From: Coprococcus phoceensis
GTDB lineage: Bacteria > Bacillota > Clostridia > Lachnospirales > Lachnospiraceae
Direction of reading: 5' to 3'
DNA: 64,000 nt
Assembly (NCBI RefSeq): GCF_900104635.1
Contig: NZ_FNWC01000006.1
Coordinates: 186,001 to 250,000, forward strand
Below, piece by piece: positions 15,666-24,111 of the stretch. A program made the translations under genes and the position numbers. Every line of letters starts with the position of its first letter. The first letter of the stretch is position 1. The notes under the pieces are model-generated. The model saw nothing but the letters and a program-made list of their open reading frames with translations. It did not search any database and had not been told where the DNA came from.

Positions 15666-16368
15666 TTATCTGTTGGCGGTATTAACAGGCAGTTTTGTAA
15701 TTTTAATGTTTTCGTATTTATTCTATGGGACATGTCTATGTGCAATTCTATTGGCACCTTATTTAGTCTATTTTTTAAAATCATGGGAAAAACAGTGGAT
15801 AGAAAAAAGAAAAAATGTGTTTCAGCTACAGTTTAAGGAGGCAGTACAGTCTTTGGCGACAGCATTAAACGTAGGATACTCAGTCGAAAATGCAATGCGT
15901 GAGGCATTAAAAGATCTGCAGATCATATATAAGAAAGATGAGCTGATCGTGCGGGAATTCCGGTATATGGTTCGACAACTGGATGTGAATGTAACAATGG
16001 AGAAAGTGCTTCAGGAGTTTTCACAACGGACTGGCGAGGAGGATGTTCAGACGTTTGTGACAGTATTTGTAATGGCAAAAAGAAGCGGCGGCGATATGAT
16101 TGCGATTATTCGCAATACGGTACAGCAGATGTCGGAGAAGGCAGATATAAGAAGAGAGATTGGAACGATTATTGCCTCTAAAAAGCTGGAATTTAAAGTT
16201 ATGTCGGCGATACCATTCGGGATGATCTGCTATATGAAGTTCAGTTTTCCGGAGTTTATGGGAGTCTTGTATGGCAATGCAGCCGGAGTTGTAATTATGA
16301 CAATTTGTTTTTTAGGATATGTCATTGCATATGAGATTGGAAAACGAATTGTAGAAATTGAGGTGTAG
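15613..16368 (+). CDS. tadB: TadB-like inner-membrane platform protein
   Basis: 251 residues with membrane segments near residues 20-50 and 200-245 around a cytoplasmic T2SSF (GspF) domain (LQFKEAVQSLATALNVGYSV to GGDMIAIIRNTVQQMS). TadB and TadC form the platform that couples TadA to the growing pilus. The coding region starts within the last 53 bases of tadA, preceded by AAAGGAGAA; no better downstream start was found. The long overlap suggests tight translational coupling. Confidence 0.9.
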   Translation: MRYKRKKNYWQQDIRRRDYLLAVLTGSFVILMFSYLFYGTCLCAILLAPYLVYFLKSWEKQWIEKRKNVFQLQFKEAVQSLATALNVGYSVENAMREALKDLQIIYKKDELIVREFRYMVRQLDVNVTMEKVLQEFSQRTGEEDVQTFVTVFVMAKRSGGDMIAIIRNTVQQMSEKADIRREIGTIIASKKLEFKVMSAIPFGMICYMKFSFPEFMGVLYGNAAGVVIMTICFLGYVIAYEIGKRIVEIEV

Positions 16369-16371
16369 ATC

Positions 16372-17664
16372 ATGATCATATGTATTATTGGATATGTGGT
16401 ATTACTTTTTTTAGTGCTTCAAAAGCAGAAACGAAAAATTTTTGTGTGGTGTGAGGAAAAGACAGGAAGGCAGATTTTATTGATTTTGTTTTGTGCAAAT
16501 ACGATTGCACTCGGACTCTTTTGGCTGGACAGACAAGAAAAAGATTCAGGAGAAATCGAGCGGAATGTCTATGGCGGCGGAAGCAGACGAGAGACTTATG
16601 AGATCACGATCGGACAGACATTGAAAGAAAAAGAAGTTACGATAGATGTGGAAGAACAAAGGTATACATCACAGGAGACCAAAAAAATTTTCAAACGAGT
16701 GATGGAGAAAATGGATGAGGTTATTTTAGGTGAAAATAAAAGCCTTGATCGTGTGGAGAAAGACCTGAATCTGCTTACGGAGTGGAAAGATTATCCGGTG
16801 CAGATTCAGTGGGAGCTGGATCATTATGAAGTGATGAATGTGCAAGGAGAGATTCAGACAGAAAAGACAAAAGCAGAGGGAACGCTGGTAGAGCTTACCG
16901 GAAGGCTTATGTATGGTGGAGAGGAGGCTTTGTACGTGACAAATGCAATGGTATATCCGGAGTCGAAGAGCAAAGAAGAAAAACTACTGTCGGATGTTTT
17001 GCAATTGGTGGAAGAAAAAGAAAAAACAACAAAGACTGAAAAAGTATTTTCGCTTCCGAAAAAAATAAACGGACAACCAATTCACTGGAAAAAGAAAGTG
17101 GAAGCAAGAGGCTATTATGTACTTGTACTTGGCGGGGTGAGTGCTGTGCTTATGATTGCATTGAAAAAACAGAATGAACAAAAAGCAAGAAAGGCACGTA
17201 AAGAACAAATGCTTACAGATTATCCTGAGATTATTAATAAATTTGCACTTCTTTTAAGTACAGGAATGACAACGAAAAACGTGTGGAAAAGGATTGTGAA
17301 AAATTATGAAGAGCAGAAGATATGTACCGGAGAGCGGGCAGCGTATGAAGAGATGCGATACACCTGCAATGAAATGCAAAGCGGAATCACAGAGGCGGAG
17401 GCGTATGAAAGATTTGGTAAGCGGTGTGGAATCTCGGTGTATATGAAATTCGGGGCATTGCTTGCACAGAATCTGAAAAAAGGAACAAAAGGGATGACAG
17501 ATTTGCTGCGAAATGAATCGGATCAGGCATTTGAGAATAGAAAAAGCAGAGCGAAGCGATTGGGTGAGGAGGCCGGAACAAAACTTCTTGCGCCAATGTT
17601 TGGAATGCTTGCAATTGTACTTGTCATCGTGATTGTTCCGGCATTTTTATCCATGCAGTTATAA
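16372..17664 (+). CDS. tadC: TadC-like platform protein with a large N-terminal extracytoplasmic domain
   Basis: 430 residues, much longer than a classical TadC. Two membrane segments lie near residues 1-18 and 33-50. About 190 residues follow that should face outward (from RQEKDSGEIERN to KWKKKVEARG-like sequence), then a third helix (YYVLVLGGVSAVLMIAL). The C-terminal T2SSF domain (DYPEIINKFALLLSTGMTTK) ends with another helix (LAPMFGMLAIVLVIVIVPAF). The extra domain has no recognised family and may touch the pilin or the cell wall. GAGGTG precedes the ATG. Confidence 0.85.
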   Translation: MIICIIGYVVLLFLVLQKQKRKIFVWCEEKTGRQILLILFCANTIALGLFWLDRQEKDSGEIERNVYGGGSRRETYEITIGQTLKEKEVTIDVEEQRYTSQETKKIFKRVMEKMDEVILGENKSLDRVEKDLNLLTEWKDYPVQIQWELDHYEVMNVQGEIQTEKTKAEGTLVELTGRLMYGGEEALYVTNAMVYPESKSKEEKLLSDVLQLVEEKEKTTKTEKVFSLPKKINGQPIHWKKKVEARGYYVLVLGGVSAVLMIALKKQNEQKARKARKEQMLTDYPEIINKFALLLSTGMTTKNVWKRIVKNYEEQKICTGERAAYEEMRYTCNEMQSGITEAEAYERFGKRCGISVYMKFGALLAQNLKKGTKGMTDLLRNESDQAFENRKSRAKRLGEEAGTKLLAPMFGMLAIVLVIVIVPAFLSMQL

Positions 17665-17695
17665 GAATGTATGAAGTTACAGGAGGAGAAGGTAT

Positions 17696-17872
17696 ATGAA
17701 GAAGATAAGAAGATTTTTGGAATTTATGAAAGAAGAAAAAGGAATCGGGGTCGTGGAGGTGATTTTGATTCTGGTCGTGTTGATTGGTCTGGTTATTATT
17801 TTTAAATCGCAGCTTACAGATTTGGTACAGTCCATTTTTGATAAAATCACAAGTGAAAGTGGAAGAATATAA
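17696..17872 (+). CDS. flp: Flp1-like prepilin, the probable major pilin
   Basis: 58 residues. A short basic leader of 16 residues ends in Gly, and the mature sequence would begin IGVVE, with glutamate at position +5, the classic type IV prepilin signature. A continuous hydrophobic helix follows (VILILVVLIGLVIIF), then a short polar tail (KSQLTDLVQSIFDK). It fits the Flp1-like pilin family. AGGAGGAGAAGG precedes the ATG at 17696. It lies between tadC and the DUF5702 gene, the expected place for the pilin, and would be cut by the peptidase encoded at 20110. Confidence 0.9.
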   Translation: MKKIRRFLEFMKEEKGIGVVEVILILVVLIGLVIIFKSQLTDLVQSIFDKITSESGRI

Positions 17873-17885
17873 GGTAGGTGGATAG

Positions 17886-19220
17886 GTGCAAAAAGGAGAG
17901 ATCACTGCGTTTTTAAGTCTTGTTTTTCTTTTGATCTTGTCGTTTCTAGGTGCAATGGTAGAAAGTGCATCAATTCAAGTGCTCAAAAATTATAAAAGAG
18001 CAGATACGATCCTTGCTGTGGAAAGTGTATTTGCGGAATATCAAAAACAGCTATTAGAGCAATATGATTTGTTTGCATTGGATGCAGGTTATGGAGAGGG
18101 AAGATTAGATGAGGGAAAGATTCTAAAGCGTCTGGAATATTATGGCGCGCAGGAGAACGCAAATCAGGTGGAGAAGTCAGAGTTGTTGACAGACAACAGA
18201 GGGGCTGCATTTTATCGTCAGGCAGTTCGCTATGTGAAAAGTAAAATTGGGTTAGACCATATCGAAGAAGATACCTCATATTGGGAAGAACAAGAAGAAA
18301 GTGGGAAAGACTTTGAGAAAGAAGAGACGGAGGTTCAGGAAAATTTGGACTCTATGCTTGAGGGGACAGAAGAAAGTCTGCCAAGTGAAAATAATCCAAT
18401 CGAATCCGTCTCGTCAATTCAAAAATCAAATCTATTACAAATCATTGTGGAAAATCCAGAACAATTATCAGAGAAATGTGTAAAAAAAGAGGAACTTGCC
18501 TCAGTGCGTAAACTAAATACAGGAAAAGGGAATTTTGCAGAAAAAGAAAAGAAAAATGAAGTGACCGGAAAACTCTTTTTTGAAAAATATCTGCTGGAAC
18601 ATTTTGCGGATATTACGCAAACGAAGGAGGAACGTGCATTGGACTATGAGTTGGAATATCTGATTGGAGGGTATGAAAATGATCAGAAGAATCTAGAAGC
18701 CGTTGTAAAGAAAATATTGCCAATTCGACTTGGAATCAATTATGCATATCTGCTTACGGATGAGGTAAAGAAAGCGGAGGCGGAAGTTCTGGCGCTGTCT
18801 TTATGTACGCTCCTTACTGTTCCGGGAATTACAGAGGTCGTAAAGCATGCAATCCTGTTGGCATGGGCGTATGGTGAGGGGCTTGCAGATCTTCGGACTC
18901 TTGTAGCGGGCAGGAAAGTGCCGCTTGTAAAAAGTAAGGAGACTTGGAAACTGAAGCTGTCAGAACTTTTGAATATCGGAGAGCAGGGAATACAAGATGT
19001 GGATCAGGATACAGGAGAAGGGCTGACATACCGGGATTATTTAAAAGGATTATTGATTCTGCAAGATAAAGAGACATTATCTATGCGGGCTTTGGATTTA
19101 ATAGAACAGAATCTGGACCTAAAGGCAGATAACTGTGTGATGCGTATAGAGATTGAAAGCAAATGTAAACTGCGGCGTGGCGTACAATATGAATTTTCAA
19201 CATATTTTGGATATCAATAA
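17886..19220 (+). CDS. DUF5702 Tad-locus protein
   Basis: 444 residues. The N-terminus QKGEITAFLSLVFLLILSFL is a signal or anchor helix resembling the pilin-like start of TadG-type proteins. The rest is predicted to be outside: a charged, Glu-rich stretch (about 125-210) and a helical C-terminal region. DUF5702 proteins occur almost only in Tad loci of clostridia and may be minor pilus or wall-spanning parts; the function is unknown. The start is GTG at 17886, 14 bases after the pilin stop, with a GGTGG site. Confidence 0.82.
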   Translation: MQKGEITAFLSLVFLLILSFLGAMVESASIQVLKNYKRADTILAVESVFAEYQKQLLEQYDLFALDAGYGEGRLDEGKILKRLEYYGAQENANQVEKSELLTDNRGAAFYRQAVRYVKSKIGLDHIEEDTSYWEEQEESGKDFEKEETEVQENLDSMLEGTEESLPSENNPIESVSSIQKSNLLQIIVENPEQLSEKCVKKEELASVRKLNTGKGNFAEKEKKNEVTGKLFFEKYLLEHFADITQTKEERALDYELEYLIGGYENDQKNLEAVVKKILPIRLGINYAYLLTDEVKKAEAEVLALSLCTLLTVPGITEVVKHAILLAWAYGEGLADLRTLVAGRKVPLVKSKETWKLKLSELLNIGEQGIQDVDQDTGEGLTYRDYLKGLLILQDKETLSMRALDLIEQNLDLKADNCVMRIEIESKCKLRRGVQYEFSTYFGYQ

Positions 19221-19240
19221 AAGAAAAGGGGTGAATGAAG

Positions 19241-20122
19241 ATGTCCTTTCGATTCAATAATACTCACAAAAGAAACTATAAAAATGATCAAAAACAAAAA
19301 AGAAAGGAGAAAGACTCTTTTTTGACACATCTCTCCCAAATAAATGTCATCTCTTTATCGAAAAGGGCATCTTCATTCACCTCTGAAGGAAGTGTCACGG
19401 TGGAGGCTGCGTTGGTGGTGCCAATATTCTTTTTTGCAGTGTTGAGCCTTGTGTATTTGCTGGAAATTATGAATGTCCAGACTGTGATGAGATCTGCACT
19501 CCATTGTGCAGCAAAAGAAATCGCGGAGGAAGCATATGTTAATCCGCTTGTAATACGAGGGAAGCTGGAAAAACATATTGTAGAACATGTGGGAGAAACA
19601 TGGCTGGATCACAGTGTTATTTCTGGCGGTTCGGATGGAATAGACTGTAGGAAGTCAATGGCATGGGGAAGTACAGGAATTATGGATCTGTCATTGATAT
19701 ATAAGGTTGAAGTTCCTATTTTAATGTTTCGTATCCCTGCAATTGTACAGGAAGAATCTATGCGGGTGAAAGGGTGGAATGGCTATGCCGGAAATGGATT
19801 TGGAAATCAAAGTGATGAGACTATCTATATTACAGATACCGGAATTGTATATCATAAAGATGCAGATTGCACGTATTTGGAATTGTCTATAAAGTCGGTT
19901 GCCATATCAGATGTGGAACAATTGAGAAATGAAAGTGGAGGAAAATATTATCCATGTGAATCGTGTATGAGAAAAACATTTGGAAAGCAAATGGTATACA
20001 TCACAGATACGGGTAATCGATATCATGGATCACTTTCGTGCAGCAGACTAAAACGAACGGTATATGCAGTGCCTTTATCCGAAGTTTTTGGAAGAGGAGG
20101 GTGTAAAAGATGTGTAAAATAG
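19241..20122 (+). CDS. TadE-like pseudopilin with a duplicated Cys/His module
   Basis: 293 residues from the ATG at 19241; ATG 19235 is too close to the AAGGGG site. A basic N-terminal tail of about 50 residues precedes the TadE-like signature EGSVTVEAALVVPIFFF and its hydrophobic helix. The outer part ends in two related modules: YITDTGIVYHKDADCTYLEL followed by PCESC, and YITDTGNRYHGSLSCSRLKR followed by CKRC. Each has His, Cys and a CxxC, which suggests metal binding or disulfide pairing. The gene overlaps the prepilin peptidase start by 13 bases. Confidence 0.83.
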   Translation: MSFRFNNTHKRNYKNDQKQKRKEKDSFLTHLSQINVISLSKRASSFTSEGSVTVEAALVVPIFFFAVLSLVYLLEIMNVQTVMRSALHCAAKEIAEEAYVNPLVIRGKLEKHIVEHVGETWLDHSVISGGSDGIDCRKSMAWGSTGIMDLSLIYKVEVPILMFRIPAIVQEESMRVKGWNGYAGNGFGNQSDETIYITDTGIVYHKDADCTYLELSIKSVAISDVEQLRNESGGKYYPCESCMRKTFGKQMVYITDTGNRYHGSLSCSRLKRTVYAVPLSEVFGRGGCKRCVK

Positions 20123-20532
20123 AGGATTTTATTATGCTTTTGCTTTTGCTTTGGTGTAGTATAAGTGATCTTCGCACAAAGAAAATACCGACGGTGCTGC
20201 TGATCATTATGAGTCTTACCGTAATTATGATTCGTTTGATTTTTATAAGACAGGAAATAGCTGGTATGGCAGGAGGTGCATTGATGGGAGCGATATTCTG
20301 GCTCATCAGTAAATATACAAACCAAGCGATTGGATATGGAGATAGCTGGCTTCTTGGAAATATGGGAATATATTTGGGAGGTATCAGTATGTTGGAAGTT
20401 GCGACAACTGCATTTTTTCTTACAGGACTTGTCTCACTTGCAGGCATTGTAATCAAACAGTGGAAGAAGAATGTCACAGTTCCGTTTGCCCCGTTTTTGA
20501 CCGCAGCGTATTTGGGGGTGATCATGCTGTGA
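20110..20532 (+). CDS. tadV: A24-family prepilin peptidase (TadV/CpaA type)
   Basis: 140 residues and about four to five membrane helices, the short form without the methylase domain. The two catalytic aspartates are in CSISDLRTKKIP (near residue 20) and GYGDSWL (near residue 78; the GxGD motif). It should cleave the Flp pilin leader after Gly16 and process the TadE-like pseudopilins. GAGGAGGG precedes the ATG. It overlaps the upstream gene by 13 bases and the next gene by 4 bases (GTGA). Confidence 0.93.
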   Translation: MCKIEDFIMLLLLLWCSISDLRTKKIPTVLLIIMSLTVIMIRLIFIRQEIAGMAGGALMGAIFWLISKYTNQAIGYGDSWLLGNMGIYLGGISMLEVATTAFFLTGLVSLAGIVIKQWKKNVTVPFAPFLTAAYLGVIML

Positions 20533-20939
20533 AGAAGAACCAAAATGGCAGTTTTACAATAGAGGCATCTTTTGTTGTGCCGATTATTTTAATGGTGTTT
20601 ATGGCAAGCGTATATATCATATTTTATTTTCATGACAAGAATATTCTGTCGGGGGCTGCATATGAGACAGCTGTGGTAGGAAGTGAAAGAAAGAGTTATA
20701 AAAAAGAGGAGTTAGAGGCATATTTTAGAAGAAGAATAAAAGGGAAACTGATTGTTTTTTCTAATGTGAAAGAAAACATAGAAGTGGAAAGAGAAAAGAT
20801 TACGGTCACGTGCAGTGCGAAAAAGAGGCGGATGAAGATAAAGGTTAGTGCCTCGGTGAAACAGACAGAACCGGAAACGTATATTCGAAATGTGCGAAAA
20901 ATAAAAAAAATAGAAGAAAAGATAGGAGATACCAAGTGA
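20529..20939 (+). CDS. Second TadE-like pseudopilin
   Basis: 136 residues from a GTG at 20529 that overlaps the TGA of the peptidase gene; GGGGGTG lies 8 bases upstream. The N-terminus KKNQNGSFTIEASFVVPIIL is the TadE-like class of prepilin signal (cleavage after Gly, E at +5), with one membrane helix. The remaining sequence is basic (SVKQTEPETYIRNVRKIKKI) and predicted to be outside. Together with the gene at 19241 it probably forms a minor pseudopilin pair, as TadE and TadF do elsewhere. Confidence 0.85.
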   Translation: MKKNQNGSFTIEASFVVPIILMVFMASVYIIFYFHDKNILSGAAYETAVVGSERKSYKKEELEAYFRRRIKGKLIVFSNVKENIEVEREKITVTCSAKKRRMKIKVSASVKQTEPETYIRNVRKIKKIEEKIGDTK

Positions 20940-21658
20940 AAGCGTGTTATAAGAATGATTTAAAGAAGGCATATTTAATTTTGGAAGGAGTGGAGAGCGA
21001 GGCGGAAGATTATCAGATTTATATGCTGAAGGAAAACACAATTCCCGGACTTTTGAAGACAGATATTCGGTATGTAGATAATATCAGTCAGTATTATTAC
21101 GATATCAGCGGGAAGGTATCCTTAAAGGCAATTCATGAAAAGGCAAACTTAAGCTATGAGGAGATGAAAAATCTTGTGTATGCATTACTTCGTACGATTA
21201 AAACAATTCGTAAATTTATGTTGGAGGCAAACTGCATATTGCTGGATCCGGAATATATTTATTGCGAGAAAGAGGAATTTTATTTCTGTTATTTTCCGAG
21301 GTGTGAGTGTGAATTGAAAGAAGAGTTTCACAGACTGACAGAATACTTTGTAAGTGAGGTGAACTATAGGGAGAAAGAAGGGGTTCATTTTGCCTACAGT
21401 ATTCATAAGGCATCAATGGAAGAAAATTATAGTATTGAACGTATTATGAACGAGTTGGTGGAAGCAGTTCAGGAGGAGAAAAAAGAAGAAAGAATGATTC
21501 CGGCTGTGGATTATGAAGAGCGTATGGAAGAACAGGGAATACCGGAGATTCATGAGAAAAAAGATTTTTGGGAACCGGTAAAACGGCTTTTGGACAAAAA
21601 GAAAAAAGGAAAATGGGGATATTGGGACGAAATCCATATTGAACAGGATGACTTGTAA
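20936..21658 (+). CDS. DUF6382 Tad-locus protein without an FHA domain
   Basis: 240 residues. The DUF6382 region spans about 1-170 (YLILEGVESEAEDYQIYMLK, NCILLDPEYIYCEKEEFYFC). In relatives I recall, this domain is followed by membrane segments and an FHA phosphopeptide-binding domain. Here the protein ends with a charged tail (KRLLDKKKKGKWGYWDEI) and no FHA fold is visible, so it is either a short version or truncated. The GTG start overlaps the upstream stop (GTGA). It is the last gene of the Tad operon. The function is unknown. Confidence 0.75.
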   Translation: MKACYKNDLKKAYLILEGVESEAEDYQIYMLKENTIPGLLKTDIRYVDNISQYYYDISGKVSLKAIHEKANLSYEEMKNLVYALLRTIKTIRKFMLEANCILLDPEYIYCEKEEFYFCYFPRCECELKEEFHRLTEYFVSEVNYREKEGVHFAYSIHKASMEENYSIERIMNELVEAVQEEKKEERMIPAVDYEERMEEQGIPEIHEKKDFWEPVKRLLDKKKKGKWGYWDEIHIEQDDL

Positions 21659-21671
21659 TTCAGGTACAAAC

Positions 21672-21705
21672 TTTCTATAATTAGGATATATTTATTTTAT
21701 AGAAA
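21672..21705. promoter_or_regulatory. Inverted repeat in front of the rhomboid gene
   Basis: TTTCTATAA (21672-21680) and TTATAGAAA (21697-21705) form a perfect 9-bp inverted repeat that ends just before AAAGGAAA. It could be an operator or an RNA hairpin affecting translation. Confidence 0.4.
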
Positions 21706-21715
21706 GGAAATTTTT

Positions 21716-22309
21716 ATGGGAAATCAGAAAAAAGCAGTTTGTACAATTGGAATTGCTGCAGTAAATGTCATTGTTTTTTTACTTCTTTCTTTCGGAGGGA
21801 GAACAGAAGATGGGATGTATATGTTGGAACATGGAGCAATGTATGTCCCGTATGTAGTGGAATATAAGGAATATTACCGGTTGTTTACGTGTATATTTTT
21901 ACATTTTGGTTTTTCACATCTGATGAATAACATGCTTACACTTGTGGTGGTCGGATGGAATGTAGAGATGTTTGTCGGAAAAGCAAGATTTCTTACGATA
22001 TATCTTTTGAGCGGGTTGGGAGGAAATCTATTGTCCATGGCAGCAGATATATGGAGACAGGATTATAGCGTATCAGCAGGGGCGTCCGGTGCAATTTTTG
22101 GACTGACCGGAGCCTTGCTGTGTCTTGCGATTTTAAATCATGGAAGAGTTGGAAATATCACAAAACAGGGTATGATCGTGATGATTCTTATCAGCTTATA
22201 TACCGGTTTTACAAGCGGGGGCGTTGACAACCTGGCCCATGTGGGAGGATTGCTGACAGGAATTCTCGTTACAGCACTGCTTTGTTGGAAGCGTAATCCG
22301 AAACGTTGA
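21716..22309 (+). CDS. Rhomboid intramembrane serine protease
   Basis: 197 residues and six predicted membrane helices. The catalytic serine is in SAGASGAIFGLTGALL (near residue 123) and the catalytic histidine in LAHVGGLLTG (near residue 176). The HFGFSHLMNNMLTL segment with its HxxxN oxyanion region is also typical. It cleaves membrane protein substrates within the bilayer; no substrate is indicated. The 3' end, including the catalytic-His region, overlaps the convergent histidine kinase gene by 114 bp. Confidence 0.93.
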   Translation: MGNQKKAVCTIGIAAVNVIVFLLLSFGGRTEDGMYMLEHGAMYVPYVVEYKEYYRLFTCIFLHFGFSHLMNNMLTLVVVGWNVEMFVGKARFLTIYLLSGLGGNLLSMAADIWRQDYSVSAGASGAIFGLTGALLCLAILNHGRVGNITKQGMIVMILISLYTGFTSGGVDNLAHVGGLLTGILVTALLCWKRNPKR

Positions 22310-22933
22310 TCCTTTTTGTGGAGCAGAGTCAACCTCAATTGTTCCGCCATGGGCTTGTATGATACTTTCGGAAATCGAAAGCCCAAGGCCGGTACCGTTT
22401 TTCTTATATGTAGTAAATGGTTCGAAGATGGAACTTAGATGCTCTTTGGAGATACCGCATCCGTTGTCTTGAACCTGGATGATGATGGAATCTTTGGACT
22501 GCTCGGCCGTCATGGAGATGGTTCCGTCAGGGGAAGCTGCATCGGCAGCATTTCTCAAAAGATTTAAAAATACTTCTTGTAATTTTGTTTTATCTCCTGT
22601 AATCTGATTAATAGAAGAATCTATTTTGGAAAAATATTCCAATTTTGTATCCGCGACAGATGCGGCGAAAGAAAGGGAGATATATTCCCAAAATGGACGG
22701 AAAGAGAACGTTGAAAAATTAAGGGCACCGGCATGATTGAATCGGGAAAGATCATCTAAGAGTACTGACATAAATTCTACATCCTGCATCAGCTCGTGCC
22801 AATGGTCAAATGTTCTCGCCTCAGGATGTCTGGACTCTATGAGCTGAAGGGTACTATATATAATTGTAAGTGGGTTTCGAAGTTCATGTGAAATTTTACT
22901 TATGACTAATTGTTCGTCTTTATTTAGTTGCAT
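22196..22933 (-). CDS. Soluble sensor histidine kinase
   Basis: 245 residues. The phosphoacceptor motif is SKISHELRNPLTIIYSTLQ near residue 17. The catalytic domain has an N box (LLRNAADAAS), a G1 box (DNGCGIS) and a G2 box (GTGLGLSIS). There is no sensor or membrane domain, so it must receive its signal from a partner. Similarity is to the short Spo0B/KinB-type or PAS-less clostridial kinases, but the stimulus is unknown and no response regulator is adjacent. The ATG at 22933 is chosen because AAGGCGG lies upstream. The last 35 or so residues after FRITLP are encoded antisense to the rhomboid gene. Confidence 0.85.
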   Translation of the reverse strand: MQLNKDEQLVISKISHELRNPLTIIYSTLQLIESRHPEARTFDHWHELMQDVEFMSVLLDDLSRFNHAGALNFSTFSFRPFWEYISLSFAASVADTKLEYFSKIDSSINQITGDKTKLQEVFLNLLRNAADAASPDGTISMTAEQSKDSIIIQVQDNGCGISKEHLSSIFEPFTTYKKNGTGLGLSISESIIQAHGGTIEVDSAPQKGSTFRITLPTKQCCNENSCQQSSHMGQVVNAPACKTGI

Positions 22934-23059
22934 AGATTGCACCGCCTTTCATATGAAAGTGTAGCATTGGTATGACGGTTATTCAAACAAATCTCGTCGA
23001 CAAAATACGACAATAACAGACATTTAAAAGGGATTAATAAAAGAAAGAAGGAAGAAAAA

Positions 23060-23473
23060 ATGAGAGATGAAAATTGTATTTTTTGTAAAATTGCAGCAGG
23101 AGAGATTCCATCTGCAACATTGTATGAGGATGATGACTTTAGAGTCATTCTGGACATTGAGCCAGCTTCGAAAGGACATGCGTTGATTCTTCCGAAGGAG
23201 CATTATGCAAATTTATACGAATTGGATGATGAGATTGCAGCGAAAGTACTTGTGCTTGCAAAAAAGATTGTGACGAAACTGAGCGATATTTTAGGATGCG
23301 AGGGCTATAATATCGTGCAGAACAATGGGGCAGCAGCCGGACAAAGTGTATTTCACTATCATATGCATTTGATTCCTAGATACAAAGACGACACAGTTGA
23401 CATTAAGTGGAAACTGGGTACTTTGACAGAGGAAGATAAAGAGTACATTTTAAAGAAAATGAACGAGAAGTAA
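23060..23473 (+). CDS. HIT-family nucleotide hydrolase
   Basis: 137 residues, full length. The zinc and active-site features are CIFCKIAAGEIP at the N-terminus and the histidine triad VFHYHMHLIPR near residue 97. HIT proteins of the Hint/PKCI branch split AMP-linked compounds such as AMP-N-acyl or AMP-lysine. AGGAAGAAA precedes the ATG. The ECF sigma gene starts 22 bp downstream and is probably co-transcribed. Confidence 0.95.
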   Translation: MRDENCIFCKIAAGEIPSATLYEDDDFRVILDIEPASKGHALILPKEHYANLYELDDEIAAKVLVLAKKIVTKLSDILGCEGYNIVQNNGAAAGQSVFHYHMHLIPRYKDDTVDIKWKLGTLTEEDKEYILKKMNEK

Positions 23474-23494
23474 TAAAAACGGGAGATATTTATT

Positions 23495-24061
23495 GTGGAA
23501 TCAAAATCGACAAAAGATAAAAAATTCGACAGTATCTATCGGGCGTATAAAGATTCAATCTTTAAAGTGGCTATGCATTATGCAAAATGTGAAGATTTGG
23601 CAAATGAAATTACACAAAAGACATTTTTTCAACTATATATTTACTTTGAAAATGTAAATTTAGATAATGTTTATCCGTGGTTGGTAACAACCGCTAGAAA
23701 TTTTACGTTTAATTACAATCGAGATAAAAAGCGTGAGATATTAGGAGAAGTATTTGAGGTACTAAAAGAGACAAAAGACAAATTTTGCAATATAAACAAT
23801 ATGGAAGAATACTATTTGAGAACAGAGCAAAAGAGAAGGGCAGAGGAGTTGGAAGATAGTATTTTTGAATGTTTATATAAAGACCACAGAATATGGTATG
23901 ATGCAGTTACACAAGTGTATTGTTTTGGAAAATCGCAACAAGAGGCAGCAGAACAATTAGGAATTGCAGTTGAAGTATTGAATAGCAGACTATATAGAGC
24001 CAGACAATGGATACGAAAGAATTACGAAAATGAATACAGAGAGGTTGTCAGTTGGTTCTGA
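23495..24061 (+). CDS. ECF-type RNA polymerase sigma factor
   Basis: 188 residues. Region 2 (FDSIYRAYKDSIFKVAMHYA, then NEITQKTFFQLYIYF and PWLVTTARNFTFNYNR) binds core polymerase and the -10 box. Region 4 (YCFGKSQQEAAEQLGIAVEV, LNSRLYRARQWIRKNY) is a helix-turn-helix for the -35 box. The start is GTG at 23495 with GGGAGA upstream. The DUF4367 gene at 25311 has the form of a membrane-anchored anti-sigma partner, but murG lies between them on the other strand. Confidence 0.9.
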   Translation: MESKSTKDKKFDSIYRAYKDSIFKVAMHYAKCEDLANEITQKTFFQLYIYFENVNLDNVYPWLVTTARNFTFNYNRDKKREILGEVFEVLKETKDKFCNINNMEEYYLRTEQKRRAEELEDSIFECLYKDHRIWYDAVTQVYCFGKSQQEAAEQLGIAVEVLNSRLYRARQWIRKNYENEYREVVSWF

Positions 24062-24064
24062 GAA

Positions 24065-24103
24065 AGCAAATGGTGTCGTAACGACACCATTTGCTGATTT
24101 GTT
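24065..24103. terminator. Perfect 15-bp convergent terminator
   Basis: AGCAAATGGTGTCGT (24065-24079) pairs perfectly with ACGACACCATTTGCT (24081-24095). Weak T runs follow. It separates the sigma gene from the convergent murG. Confidence 0.75.
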
Positions 24104-24111
24104 CCAATAAT

